In this document: piece by piece, positions 34,868 through 43,150 of the stretch | How positions within the stretch are numbered: position 1 is the stretch's first letter | Layout: each line of letters starts with the position of its first letter | Assembly (NCBI RefSeq): GCF_003355155.1 | Contig: NZ_CP031320.1 | Coordinates: 3,587,367 to 3,651,366, forward strand | Direction: 5' to 3' | DNA from: Streptomyces armeniacus | GTDB lineage: Bacteria > Actinomycetota > Actinomycetes > Streptomycetales > Streptomycetaceae | DNA length: 64,000 bases | Position numbers and translations under genes: made by a program | Notes under the pieces: generated by a model | The model's database searches: none | What the model was told of the DNA's origin: nothing | The model's input: the letters and a program-made list of their open reading frames with translations, nothing else

Positions 34868-36607
34868 GTGGACGCGCATGGCCGGCGGCACGCGGGCGAT
34901 ATCGACCCCGCGGATCAATGGGTGTTCAATCCGAACACCGGCAGCTACGAGCTGCGCCTGACGCCCGCTGCCGACGAGACACCCGTTTCGTACGGCGACG
35001 GAGCCCGCCCCACCACCCCACGGCGGAGAAGAACTTCCTCTGCGGCCGGCACGGAGAGCGACGTAGAGACCACGGAATTGCAGGTTCCGTCCCAGCGGAG
35101 CCCCCAGGGCGGGGCCGGTGGCGGGAGCGGCGGCGGCCGCCGGGCGGCGAACGCCAGCCGCCGTAAACCGAAGGCGAAGCTGAGCCGCAAGCAGAAAGTG
35201 CTGCGCTGGGGCGGCGGTTCGGCGGCGCTGATATTGGTCGCGGGCTGCGGCGGGGTCTATCTGTACCTCGAGCACCTCAACAACAACATCGACAAGGTCG
35301 ATGTGGGCATCGACAATCCCGCCGTCACGGACGGCCCCGCCAACATCCTGATCATCGGCACCGACAGCCGTACCGGGAAGGGCAACAAGGGCTACGGGGA
35401 CGCGGGCAGCGTCGGCCACGCCGATACGACGCTCCTCCTGCACGTCTCCGCGGACCGGTCCAACGCGACGGCGCTGTCCATTCCGCGCGACATGATCACC
35501 GACATCCCCGCGTGCCCCACCAAGCAGGACGACGGCTCGACGAAGACCATCTCCGCCGAGCAGGGCGTCCGCTTCAACACCAGCCTCGGCCAGCGCGGCA
35601 GGGACCCGGGCTGCACCTGGCGCACCGTGCAGAAGATGACCGGTGTGGAGATCAACCACTTCATGATGGCCGACTTCAACGCGGTGAAGGAGCTCTCCGC
35701 CGCGGTGGGCGGCGTCGAGGTCTGTGTCGCCAAGGACATAGACGACCCGAAGTCGCACCTCAAGCTCGACGCGGGCAAGCACACCATCAAGGGCGAGCAG
35801 GCGCTGGCGTTCGTACGGACGCGGCACTCGGTCGGCTTCGGCAGCGACCTGAGCCGGATCGAGCTGCAGCAGCAGTTCCTCAGCGCGATGATCCGGAAGA
35901 TGAAGTCGAGCAACACCCTGACGGACCCGGGCAAGCTGTTCGACCTCGCGGAGGCCGCGACCAAGGCGCTCACGGTCGACAGCAACATAGGGAGCGTCAA
36001 GAAGCTCATCGGCCTGGGCAAGGACCTGCGCCGGGTCAACACGGACAACATCACCTTCGTCACCGCCCCCGTGGTCGACAACCCGGAGGACAAGGCCTCG
36101 GTCGTACTCGACGAGTCGAAGGCCGCGCCGCTGTTCAAGATGCTGCAGCAGGACAAGTCGCTCACCAAGACCAAGAAGGACAAGGGCGGCAAGAAGGACG
36201 ACGGCGGCCTGGGCAAGGTGAAGCCCGCCCCCGCCTCCGAGGTACGGGTGGACATCACCAACGGCGGCGGCCCGGTCGGCGCCGCGCAGTCGACGGTCAC
36301 CTGGCTGCAGAACGAGGAGGGCGTGGCGCTGTCCACCAACGCGGGCAACGCGTCGGAGAACCTGTCCAAGACCCGGCTCGAGTACGCGCCCAACCAGGCG
36401 AGCCAGGCCGCGGCCTTGGTCAAGATGATGGGCCTGCCCGGCTCGGCGCTGAAGAAGGCGTCCGCCGACGCCGGCCCGGAGGAACCGATGAAGCTGACAC
36501 TCGGCAAGGACTTCACCGAGGCGGGTCAGCCGATCGACGCACCCGCCAAGACACCGGAGGGCGTCAAGGAAGTCAACGCCGGCGACAAGAACGTCTGCGC
36601 AAAGTGA
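34868..36607 (+). CDS. LytR-CpsA-Psr family glycopolymer transferase with LytR_C domain, copy 2
   Basis: 579 residues. A cytoplasmic region of ~110 residues, membrane segment at about 118-138, LCP domain at about 155-370 (NILIIGTDSRTGKG, ALSIPRDMITDIP, FVRTRHSVGFGSDLSRIELQQQFL), and a C-terminal LytR_C domain at about 455-545 (VRVDITNGGG). A Lys-rich linker joins them. GTG 34868 follows GGAGGA. It is the second of three LCP genes in a row on this strand, 120 bases after copy 1. Confidence 0.92.
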   Translation: MDAHGRRHAGDIDPADQWVFNPNTGSYELRLTPAADETPVSYGDGARPTTPRRRRTSSAAGTESDVETTELQVPSQRSPQGGAGGGSGGGRRAANASRRKPKAKLSRKQKVLRWGGGSAALILVAGCGGVYLYLEHLNNNIDKVDVGIDNPAVTDGPANILIIGTDSRTGKGNKGYGDAGSVGHADTTLLLHVSADRSNATALSIPRDMITDIPACPTKQDDGSTKTISAEQGVRFNTSLGQRGRDPGCTWRTVQKMTGVEINHFMMADFNAVKELSAAVGGVEVCVAKDIDDPKSHLKLDAGKHTIKGEQALAFVRTRHSVGFGSDLSRIELQQQFLSAMIRKMKSSNTLTDPGKLFDLAEAATKALTVDSNIGSVKKLIGLGKDLRRVNTDNITFVTAPVVDNPEDKASVVLDESKAAPLFKMLQQDKSLTKTKKDKGGKKDDGGLGKVKPAPASEVRVDITNGGGPVGAAQSTVTWLQNEEGVALSTNAGNASENLSKTRLEYAPNQASQAAALVKMMGLPGSALKKASADAGPEEPMKLTLGKDFTEAGQPIDAPAKTPEGVKEVNAGDKNVCAK

Positions 36608-36791
36608 CCCGGACAGCGGCTGCCGCGGCGGCGCCCTCCCCGACGTGTGCGACGTACGCGATGTACTCGGCGTATGCGAAGCACACGGAGGCGGGAGCCC
36701 CGGCGCCGGCAGCCGCTCCCGGAACGACTCCGGACCCCAGCCGCTCCGCCAGGCGACCGGGTGCACCACCACATGAGAACGGGGAGGCCAC

Positions 36792-38528
36792 GTGCGGCAG
36801 CAGAACGGCACCCGTGGCGACCGGGGGCGCTCCGCGCCCTCTGCCAGTGAACTCGGCTGGGACGACGGCCTGTACGAGGGAGACGGACGGCGTACGCGCG
36901 ACGCGCGCGCCGCAGGGGCCGCCCGCGCCGAGGGCGGGCCGGGAGACGGCGAAGGCGACGGGGCCGGCGGGGCCCGCGGTGGTGGGCGCCGTACGAAGCG
37001 AAAACGCCCGAGTTCGTTGAAGCGCCGCATCTTCCGGTGGTTCGTGCTGGTCACGTCGCTGCTGATCCTCGGCACCGCGGGCGCGGGGTATCTCTACTAC
37101 CGCCATCTCAACGGCAATCTCGGCAAGGACGACCTCAACCTCGGCGACCACAAGCTGGACCCGAGCGACCCCAACGCCGACGGGCAGCGCCCACTCAACA
37201 TCCTGCTGCTGGGCTCCGACTCGCGCGCCTCGAAGAAGAACGTCGACCTGGGCGGCTCCCGCGCGGACGCCGACCGGCCGCCGCTGGCGGACGTACAGAT
37301 GCTGCTCCACGTCTCGGCTGACCGCAGCAACATGTCGGTCGTGTCCATCCCCCGCGACACCAGGGTGGACATTCCCAAGTGCACCGACAAGGAGGACGGG
37401 AAGGTCTACCCGGAGACCTCCGACCGGATCAACGCCAGCCTCATGAACGGCGGTCCGGGCTGCACGGTGGCCACCTGGGAGGCGCTGACGGGCGTGCCCC
37501 TCGACCACTTCATGATGATCGACTTCGCCGGTGTGGTCTCCATGGCCGACGCCGTCGGCGGCGTGCCGGTCTGCGTGAAGGACAACATCCAGGACTCCAA
37601 GTCCGGCCTCAAGCTCGAGAAGGGCGAGTCGGTCGTCCAGGGCGAGCAGGCGCTGCAGTGGCTGCGTACGCGGCACGGCTTCGGCGACGGTACGGACATC
37701 GGGCGGGCCAAGGCGCAGCATCTCTACATGAGTTCGATGGTCCGCCAGCTGAAGGCCGGCACGAAGCTCACCGACCCGGGCAAGCTGCGCAACCTCGCCG
37801 AGTCCGCCACCAAGGCGCTCACCGTCGACCACGGCCTGGGCAGCGTGAAGAAGCTCTACGACCTGGGCAACGACCTCAAGCGCGTGCCGACCTCGCGTAT
37901 CACCATGGCCACGATGCCCTGGCAGTACTCCAGCGGCGGCAGCTTCGTCGAGCCGAAGCCGGGCGACGCGGAGAAGCTGTTCTCGATGGTGCGGCAGGAC
38001 ATCGCGCTCGACGGCAAGGACAAGAAGAAGCCGAAGTCCGACAAGCCCGACGACCCGTCGAACGCGGCCGACTCGGCCAGGCCGAAGGCCGAGATCCCCG
38101 TACGGGTGATGAACGGCACCGGCACCGCGGCCCAGTCCCCGGTCTCCGGCCGCGCGGGCGCCGTCGCGGACCAGCTGAACACGGACGGCTTCACCCAGGC
38201 GACCGCCGACCAGACCCCGAAGTCGCAGGCGGACACGACGATCAGTTACGCGACCACGGAGCAGCGCGCGGACGCGTTCGCGCTGGCGGAGTCGCTGGGC
38301 GTGCCCGAGCGGCTGGTCAAGCACTCGTCGGCGGTTGACGAGGTGACGCTGGTGGTCGGCGCGGACTGGCGTACGGGCACCGCGTACCCGAAGGCGTCGG
38401 GTGACGGCGACAGCGGCGGCGAAGAGGCCGGCGGCACCGACGACAACAAGGCGCCGGACACGGCGGACTCGCTGAACGGCAACGACAAGACGGCCTGCAT
38501 GGACGTGAACCCGAACAACGTGTGGTGA
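36792..38528 (+). CDS. LytR-CpsA-Psr family glycopolymer transferase with LytR_C domain, copy 3
   Basis: 578 residues. Charged cytoplasmic N-terminus, membrane helix at about 80-100, LCP domain at about 130-330 (NILLLGSDSRAS, VVSIPRDTRVDIPKC, QWLRTRHGFGDGTDIGRAKAQHL), Lys/Asp linker and LytR_C at about 435-540 (IPVRVMNGTG). GTG 36792 has an excellent GGGGAGG site. Downstream a palindromic repeat at 38554-38682 separates it from the convergent glycosyltransferase gene. Confidence 0.92.
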   Translation: MRQQNGTRGDRGRSAPSASELGWDDGLYEGDGRRTRDARAAGAARAEGGPGDGEGDGAGGARGGGRRTKRKRPSSLKRRIFRWFVLVTSLLILGTAGAGYLYYRHLNGNLGKDDLNLGDHKLDPSDPNADGQRPLNILLLGSDSRASKKNVDLGGSRADADRPPLADVQMLLHVSADRSNMSVVSIPRDTRVDIPKCTDKEDGKVYPETSDRINASLMNGGPGCTVATWEALTGVPLDHFMMIDFAGVVSMADAVGGVPVCVKDNIQDSKSGLKLEKGESVVQGEQALQWLRTRHGFGDGTDIGRAKAQHLYMSSMVRQLKAGTKLTDPGKLRNLAESATKALTVDHGLGSVKKLYDLGNDLKRVPTSRITMATMPWQYSSGGSFVEPKPGDAEKLFSMVRQDIALDGKDKKKPKSDKPDDPSNAADSARPKAEIPVRVMNGTGTAAQSPVSGRAGAVADQLNTDGFTQATADQTPKSQADTTISYATTEQRADAFALAESLGVPERLVKHSSAVDEVTLVVGADWRTGTAYPKASGDGDSGGEEAGGTDDNKAPDTADSLNGNDKTACMDVNPNNVW

Positions 38529-38553
38529 CACCCAGGCGGTGTCCGCCACCCCA

Positions 38554-38682
38554 AGCCCGTCCGGCGTTTGAGGACGGACCCCGGCCCGTCCCGGGCCGCG
38601 CCCGGCGCACGATGCGGTGACCGCCCACCGGCGGCTGCCGCGCGTCAGTGGCTGAGGGCCGTCCTCAAACGCCGGACGGGCT
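38554..38682. repeat. Streptomyces-type long palindromic repeat, copy 2
   Basis: A 24-bp arm (38554-38577, AGCCCGTCCGGCGTTTGAGG then ACGG) is perfectly inverted at 38659-38682. The arm is the same sequence as in the 28387-28506 copy; loops differ. The right arm runs into the minus-strand glycosyltransferase gene and supplies its stop codon (38665-38667). Confidence 0.85.
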
Positions 38683-39753
38683 GGAGTTGCTGCCGGACGG
38701 GCTGGAGGTACCAGACGGGCTCGTCGGGCTACCCGACGGATTCGGGTCGCGGCGGCTCGCCCGCACGTGACGGGCCAGCTTCCGCGGGCTGGTGAGGAAG
38801 CCCCAGCCCCACGACATGTGCATGGTCGCGAGCGCCACAGGAATCCGTACGCGCGCCCCCGCCGTCAGCCCCTTGCCCGCCGGCAGTGAGCCCGCGGTGA
38901 TCGCCGCGAGGTACCCGGCCGGGACGGCGAAGCCCCACGGCGTCACCGCGGCGCCCACCACCGCGCCCGCCGCGATGGCGCAGAGCGCCATCGGGGGCGC
39001 GAGGTAGCGCAGGTTGATCGAGCCGGCGTGGTAGCGGGCGACCACGTGCCGCCAACGGCCGTAGTTCTTGTACTGCTTGGCGAGCGCGCGCACGTTCGGC
39101 CGCGGCCGGTACGACACCCGCAGCTCCGGCGAGAACCAGATCAGCCCGCCCGCCTCACGGATGCGGAAGTTCAGCTCCCAGTCCTGGGCGCGGATGAACT
39201 CCTCGTTGTAGCCGCCCTGCTGCTCCAGCACCTCGCGCCGGAACACGCCGAGATACACCGTCTCGGCCGGGCCCGCCTCGCCGCCGGTGTGGAACGCCGC
39301 GTTCCCGACGCCTATCTTCGCCGTCATGGCGGCGGCGACGGCGTGCTCCCAGTCGTTCTCGCCCTCGGCGTGCATGATGCCGCCCACGTTCGCGGCGCCG
39401 GTCTCGTCGAGCAGCCGCACCGCCGTGGCGATGTAGTCGGGCGAGAGCATGCCGTGGCCGTCGACGCGGACCACGACGGGGTGCCGGGACGCCTTGATGG
39501 CGGCGTTCAGCGCGGCGGGCGTACGGCCCGTCGGGTTCGGCACCGTGTGCACCCGCGGGTCCTCGCGTACGAGCTCGGCGGCGATCTCGTCCGTACGGTC
39601 CTCGGACGGGCCGAGCGCGATCACCACTTCGAGCTCGCCGTCGTACTCCTGCTCCAGGATGTGCCGGACGGAGGTGCGCAGATGGCGCTCCTCGTTGAGC
39701 ACCGGCATGATCACGGAGACGGCGGGGGGAACAGATCCAGTCACGGCGGCCAC
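38665..39753 (-). CDS. glycosyltransferase family 2 protein
   Basis: 362 residues. The GT2 domain is at about 10-240 (VSVIMPVLNEERHL, VVRVDGHGMLSPDY as the DxD-type metal site, AQDWELNFRIREAGG), then two to three hydrophobic segments at about 265-330. Resembles succinoglycan/ExoA-type polysaccharide transferases. The last ~25 residues are a tandem Ser-Pro-Ser-Gly tail encoded by reiterated repeat-element sequence, with the stop inside the palindrome. GTG 39753 or GTG 39744 (MTGSVPPAVSV) could be the start. It sits among LCP genes and probably builds a polymer they attach. Confidence 0.9.
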   Translation of the reverse strand: MAAVTGSVPPAVSVIMPVLNEERHLRTSVRHILEQEYDGELEVVIALGPSEDRTDEIAAELVREDPRVHTVPNPTGRTPAALNAAIKASRHPVVVRVDGHGMLSPDYIATAVRLLDETGAANVGGIMHAEGENDWEHAVAAAMTAKIGVGNAAFHTGGEAGPAETVYLGVFRREVLEQQGGYNEEFIRAQDWELNFRIREAGGLIWFSPELRVSYRPRPNVRALAKQYKNYGRWRHVVARYHAGSINLRYLAPPMALCAIAAGAVVGAAVTPWGFAVPAGYLAAITAGSLPAGKGLTAGARVRIPVALATMHMSWGWGFLTSPRKLARHVRASRRDPNPSGSPTSPSGTSSPSGSNSSPSGV

Positions 39754-39927
39754 GTTACCGCGAACGGGGGACGCCCCGGGACGCCAGCCGGGTGCCCGCC
39801 GCGCGGACCTGCGGCGTGTGGGGACCGGTCTGCCGATCGTATGTGTCTACAGTGCGACCGCAGCACGACCCGGCCCGCCCCCTGGGCCTTCGGCCCGGGA
39901 GGTGCCCCCCAGCCGCGGAGGTCCGCA

Positions 39928-41580
39928 TTGCCCACACCGACCGGCCCGCACGACCGTCCGCACGACCGTCCGCACGGCACGGGCGCCCGCCGCTCAGGCG
40001 CGCGCCGCGCGGCCCCGCGCCGTGCCGCGCCCCAGCGCACCGGAGAACGCGGCGCGCCCCCGCCCCGCGGCCGGCGCGCGGACCGGCGCACCGGCGCGCG
40101 GCGCGGCAGACGGCGCCCGCACTGGGGTCTGCGGATCGTCATGGCGACCTCGGCGCTGGTGCTGGCCACCAGCGGCGTCGGGCACGCGCTGGTCAGCGGG
40201 CTGGACGAGGGGGTGCGGCGGATCGACCCGTTCTCCGGCCTGTCGGACCGGCCGGACGCCTCCAGGGGCCTGAACTTCCTGGTCGTCGGCGTGGACGGGC
40301 GGGACAAGCTGAGCGCGGCGACGCGCAAGAAGTACCGGCTGGGCGGCGGCTCGTGTGACTGCACGGACACCCTGATGCTGGTCCATCTGTCCGAGGACCG
40401 GCGCCGTATGAGCGTGGTGAGCATCCCGCGGGACTCGTACGTCAAGCTGCCCGAGCACAAGGACGACGGCACCGGCAAGCGGCACACCGGTTACCCCGCG
40501 AAGATCAACTCGGCCTACGCGCACGGCGGCCCGCATCTGACGGTCCGCACGGTGGAGGCGATGACGAAGGTGCACATCGACCACTACCTCGAGGTCGACT
40601 TCGGCAGCTTCATGAACACCGTCGACGCGCTGGGCGGGGTGCCGGTGTGCACCGTACGCCCGCTCAAGGACCGCTACTCCGGGCTGAACCTGCCCGCCGG
40701 CACCTCCCAGCTGAACGGCGCCGAGGCGCTGTCGTACGTCCGCGCGCGGCACCTCGACGGCGCCTCCGACTTCGGGCGGATGCAGCGGCAGCAGCGGTTC
40801 ATCGCCTCCGTCATCGACAAGGCGACGAGCAGCGGGGTGCTGATGAACCCGGTGAAGTTCAACAAGGTGGCGTCCACGATGCTGAAGTCCGTACGGGCGG
40901 ACCGCGGCTTCGGCACCTCCGAGATGCTGGCGCTCGGGCATGCGATGCGGGGGTTCACGCCGGCGTCGTCGGAGTTCGTGTCCGTGCCGGTCGCGGACGG
41001 GGACCACCGGGTACGCGGGCTGGGCTCGACGGTGAAGTGGGACGCGGCGAAGTCGGCGCGGCTCTTCGCGGCGCTGCGCGAGGACCGGCCGCTGGCCGAG
41101 CACAAGCAGCGGAACGGGGCGGACGGCCGGGAGGACAGCCAGGAGACGAAGGGCGGCAAGCAGGCGGACGGGAAGAACCCGAACGCCGTCCCCGTCGACA
41201 TCCCGCCGGGCCGTATCCGCGTACAGGTCGAGAACGGCACCGCGACGGCCGGACTCGGGCACAAGGTGGACACGGCGCTGCGCGAGGCCCACTTCAACAC
41301 CACCGGCATCCCGCGGAACGCGGCGCGGAAGGGCCTCAAGCAGACGGTGATCACGTACGACCCGCGCTGGAACCGCTCCGTACGCACCCTCGCCGCGGCG
41401 CTGCCGGGCGCCAAGCTGCACAAGCAGAAGGGGCGCGGGCCGTCGATGAAGGTGACGGTCGGCGCGGACCACCGCGCGGTGAAGGCCGTCCGCGCGGTGG
41501 AGCCCCTGCCGGCCACCGGGCCCGGCCAGTCGGGGAAGGGCTTCCAGGCCGTCACCGGGGACAAGGTGACCTGCCCCTGA
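39928..41580 (+). CDS. LytR-CpsA-Psr family glycopolymer transferase with LytR_C domain, copy 4
   Basis: 550 residues from a TTG start at 39928, chosen because CGGAGG lies six bases upstream; an in-frame ATG at 39841 lacks a ribosome site. The cytoplasmic tail is extremely Arg/Gly/Pro-rich, with a tandem HDRP repeat, then a membrane helix at about 72-92, LCP domain at about 110-330 (NFLVVGVDGRDK, VVSIPRDSYVKLP, YVRARHLDGASDFGRMQRQQRF) and LytR_C at about 425-520 (IRVQVENGTA). It diverges from the glycosyltransferase gene with 174 bases between. Confidence 0.9.
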   Translation: MPTPTGPHDRPHDRPHGTGARRSGARRAAPRRAAPQRTGERGAPPPRGRRADRRTGARRGRRRPHWGLRIVMATSALVLATSGVGHALVSGLDEGVRRIDPFSGLSDRPDASRGLNFLVVGVDGRDKLSAATRKKYRLGGGSCDCTDTLMLVHLSEDRRRMSVVSIPRDSYVKLPEHKDDGTGKRHTGYPAKINSAYAHGGPHLTVRTVEAMTKVHIDHYLEVDFGSFMNTVDALGGVPVCTVRPLKDRYSGLNLPAGTSQLNGAEALSYVRARHLDGASDFGRMQRQQRFIASVIDKATSSGVLMNPVKFNKVASTMLKSVRADRGFGTSEMLALGHAMRGFTPASSEFVSVPVADGDHRVRGLGSTVKWDAAKSARLFAALREDRPLAEHKQRNGADGREDSQETKGGKQADGKNPNAVPVDIPPGRIRVQVENGTATAGLGHKVDTALREAHFNTTGIPRNAARKGLKQTVITYDPRWNRSVRTLAAALPGAKLHKQKGRGPSMKVTVGADHRAVKAVRAVEPLPATGPGQSGKGFQAVTGDKVTCP

Positions 41581-41674
41581 CGGGGGCGGCCGGAATGGCT
41601 GGCGGACGGGCCCGGGAACTCCGGTGCCGCACGGCCCGAGGGCCGGCGGTCCGCGCGGCACCGGATGTCCGCTG

Positions 41675-42190
41675 CTAGGAGATGTTCACGTCGATGCAGG
41701 CGTAGAACGCGTTGGCGGTGTCGGCGATGTTCCAGACCGCCAGCACCTTCTGCTTGCCGCTGATGCCGCCGAAGTTGACGTTGTGGCTGACCGTGGCGGG
41801 CGGCTGCGCGCCGTTGTCGTTGATCTCGGCGACCTTCTGGTTGCCGACGAAGTACTGCCAGGTGCTTGTGCGGTGACGTGCGGTCAGCTGCCAGGTGAAT
41901 GTCTGGGACCTGCCGACGTTGTGTACCTTCCAGCCCTTGCTGTCGTCATCGAGCTCGGAGAAGCGGCCGTTGCCGCCGCTACAGCTCTTGAGGCCCTTGG
42001 GGCCCTCGACACTCTGCGGCTCCCACTGGATGGAACCGCAGCTCACGGTCCCCTTGGCGCACTGGTCCTGCCGGCTGCCCGGGTTCGTCACCCAGCCGTG
42101 CGCGCTGGCCGTGTTCGCCGGGAGGCAGACGGCGATGAGCGGTGCGACGCCCGCGCCGATCACGGCGGCCAGTTTTCTTTTCGCGTGCAT
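41675..42190 (-). CDS. secreted AA10 lytic polysaccharide monooxygenase (chitin-binding protein)
   Basis: 171 residues. A signal peptide ends at ASA, leaving mature His31 (HGWVTNPGSRQ); with His106 (TARHRTSTW) it forms the copper histidine brace, and NAFYACIDVN near 160 carries the usual axial aromatic. It should oxidatively cut crystalline chitin or cellulose outside the cell. There is no extra carbohydrate-binding module and the mature protein (~141 residues) is at the small end of the family. AAGGAG precedes the ATG by six bases. A DasR-like site overlaps its promoter, favouring chitin as the substrate. Confidence 0.94.
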   Translation of the reverse strand: MHAKRKLAAVIGAGVAPLIAVCLPANTASAHGWVTNPGSRQDQCAKGTVSCGSIQWEPQSVEGPKGLKSCSGGNGRFSELDDDSKGWKVHNVGRSQTFTWQLTARHRTSTWQYFVGNQKVAEINDNGAQPPATVSHNVNFGGISGKQKVLAVWNIADTANAFYACIDVNIS

Positions 42191-42385
42191 GCCAACTCCT
42201 TCACGGTAAGAGCCGCCGCTCAGGGATGGGGGCCGGCAACCATGGGGGGTACAGGAAGCCGTCGACGGCTCTGTCGAGTTGCGGGGCGAACGCGAAGACG
42301 GATGTACCGCCAGCGGTGAGGGAGCAGCCGTCCCGTGAAGTGAACTGACGGCTGCGAAAGTGGTCGATTCGGATTCCCGTTCGCC

Positions 42386-42423
42386 ATTAGTCTAGACCAT
42401 ACAGAGTGTCCGGAATCGGTCAA
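42386..42423 (-). promoter_or_regulatory. candidate promoter with DasR-like operator for the chitin monooxygenase
   Basis: Minus strand TTGACC (42423-42418), a 16-base spacer and TATGGT (42401-42396). The -10 is embedded in TATGGTCTAGACTAAT (42401-42386), matching the DasR responsive-element core ACTGGTCTAGACCAGT at 12 of 16 positions, including GGTCTAGAC. DasR (GntR family) represses chitin genes until glucosamine 6-phosphate accumulates. The leader would be about 200 bases. Confidence 0.65.
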
Positions 42424-42469
42424 GAGGCCGCGCACAGCCGGGTGTTGACGCCGTACGGGATGCCCGCCG

Positions 42470-43021
42470 TCAGTCCTCCAACAGGCCCTCGGCCGCCCGC
42501 CGTTCGCGCAGCTCCTTGATCGCGCGGCGCCTGGCCAGCCGGTGCGTGCGGCGGATCTGCGCCTCCTGGTAGCGGCGCTTGTCCCGGCCCGTCTCCGGGA
42601 TGACCGGCGGCACGGCGCGCGGCTTGCCTGTCTCGCCGACGGCGGCGAACACCAGGTAGGCGCTGCCGACCTGGGTGGCGGGCGTCGACTCGTTCCAGCG
42701 CTCGGCCAGCACCCGTACCCCGACCTCCATGGAGGACCGGCCGGTCCAGTTCACCTGCGCCTTGACGTGTACGAGGTCGCCCACGCGCACGGGCTCCAGG
42801 AAGACCATCTCGTCCATCGACGCGGTGACCGCGGGCCCGCCGGAGTGGCGCCCGGCGACGGCGCCCGCGGCGTCGTCCACAAGCTTCATGATCACGCCGC
42901 CGTGGACCGTGCCCAGCAGGTTGGTCTCGTTCGCCGTCATGATGTGCGACAGGGTGGTGCGGGAAGCGGAGGTCGGCTTGCCCGGAAGCGTGCCTTCCGC
43001 CTGAGTGGCCTGGTCGGTCAT
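42470..43021 (-). CDS. acyl-CoA thioesterase, hotdog fold
   Basis: 183 residues. The hotdog domain at about 20-150 shows TANETNLLGTVHGGVIMKLVDDAAGAVAGRHSGG, with the Asn, His/Gly and Asp arrangement of YciA/BACH-type thioesterases, which release free acid from acyl-CoA. The C-terminal ~45 residues are strongly basic and helical (RRYQEAQIRRTHRLARRRAIKELRERR). ATG 43021 (MTDQATQAEG) has only a weak GGTGG site; an ATG four codons upstream is possible. It diverges from the fifth LCP gene. Confidence 0.9.
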   Translation of the reverse strand: MTDQATQAEGTLPGKPTSASRTTLSHIMTANETNLLGTVHGGVIMKLVDDAAGAVAGRHSGGPAVTASMDEMVFLEPVRVGDLVHVKAQVNWTGRSSMEVGVRVLAERWNESTPATQVGSAYLVFAAVGETGKPRAVPPVIPETGRDKRRYQEAQIRRTHRLARRRAIKELRERRAAEGLLED

Positions 43022-43150
43022 GGTCACCACCATATGCGGCGACATGGCGGGACCCCGGCGCCCCGGCTTTGCGACAGCTCTGCTACAGCCTCGGCCCGAA
43101 TCCGCACCCGCCCTGTGTCCGCGCGGGTGGAGCCGTGCAGACTACGGGGC

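Noticed and set aside
39028..39927. N-terminal extension of LCP copy 4 back to 39028
   Set aside because: That part is antisense to the glycosyltransferase gene and lacks a ribosome site; the CGGAGG-TTG start at 39928 fits an LCP topology.
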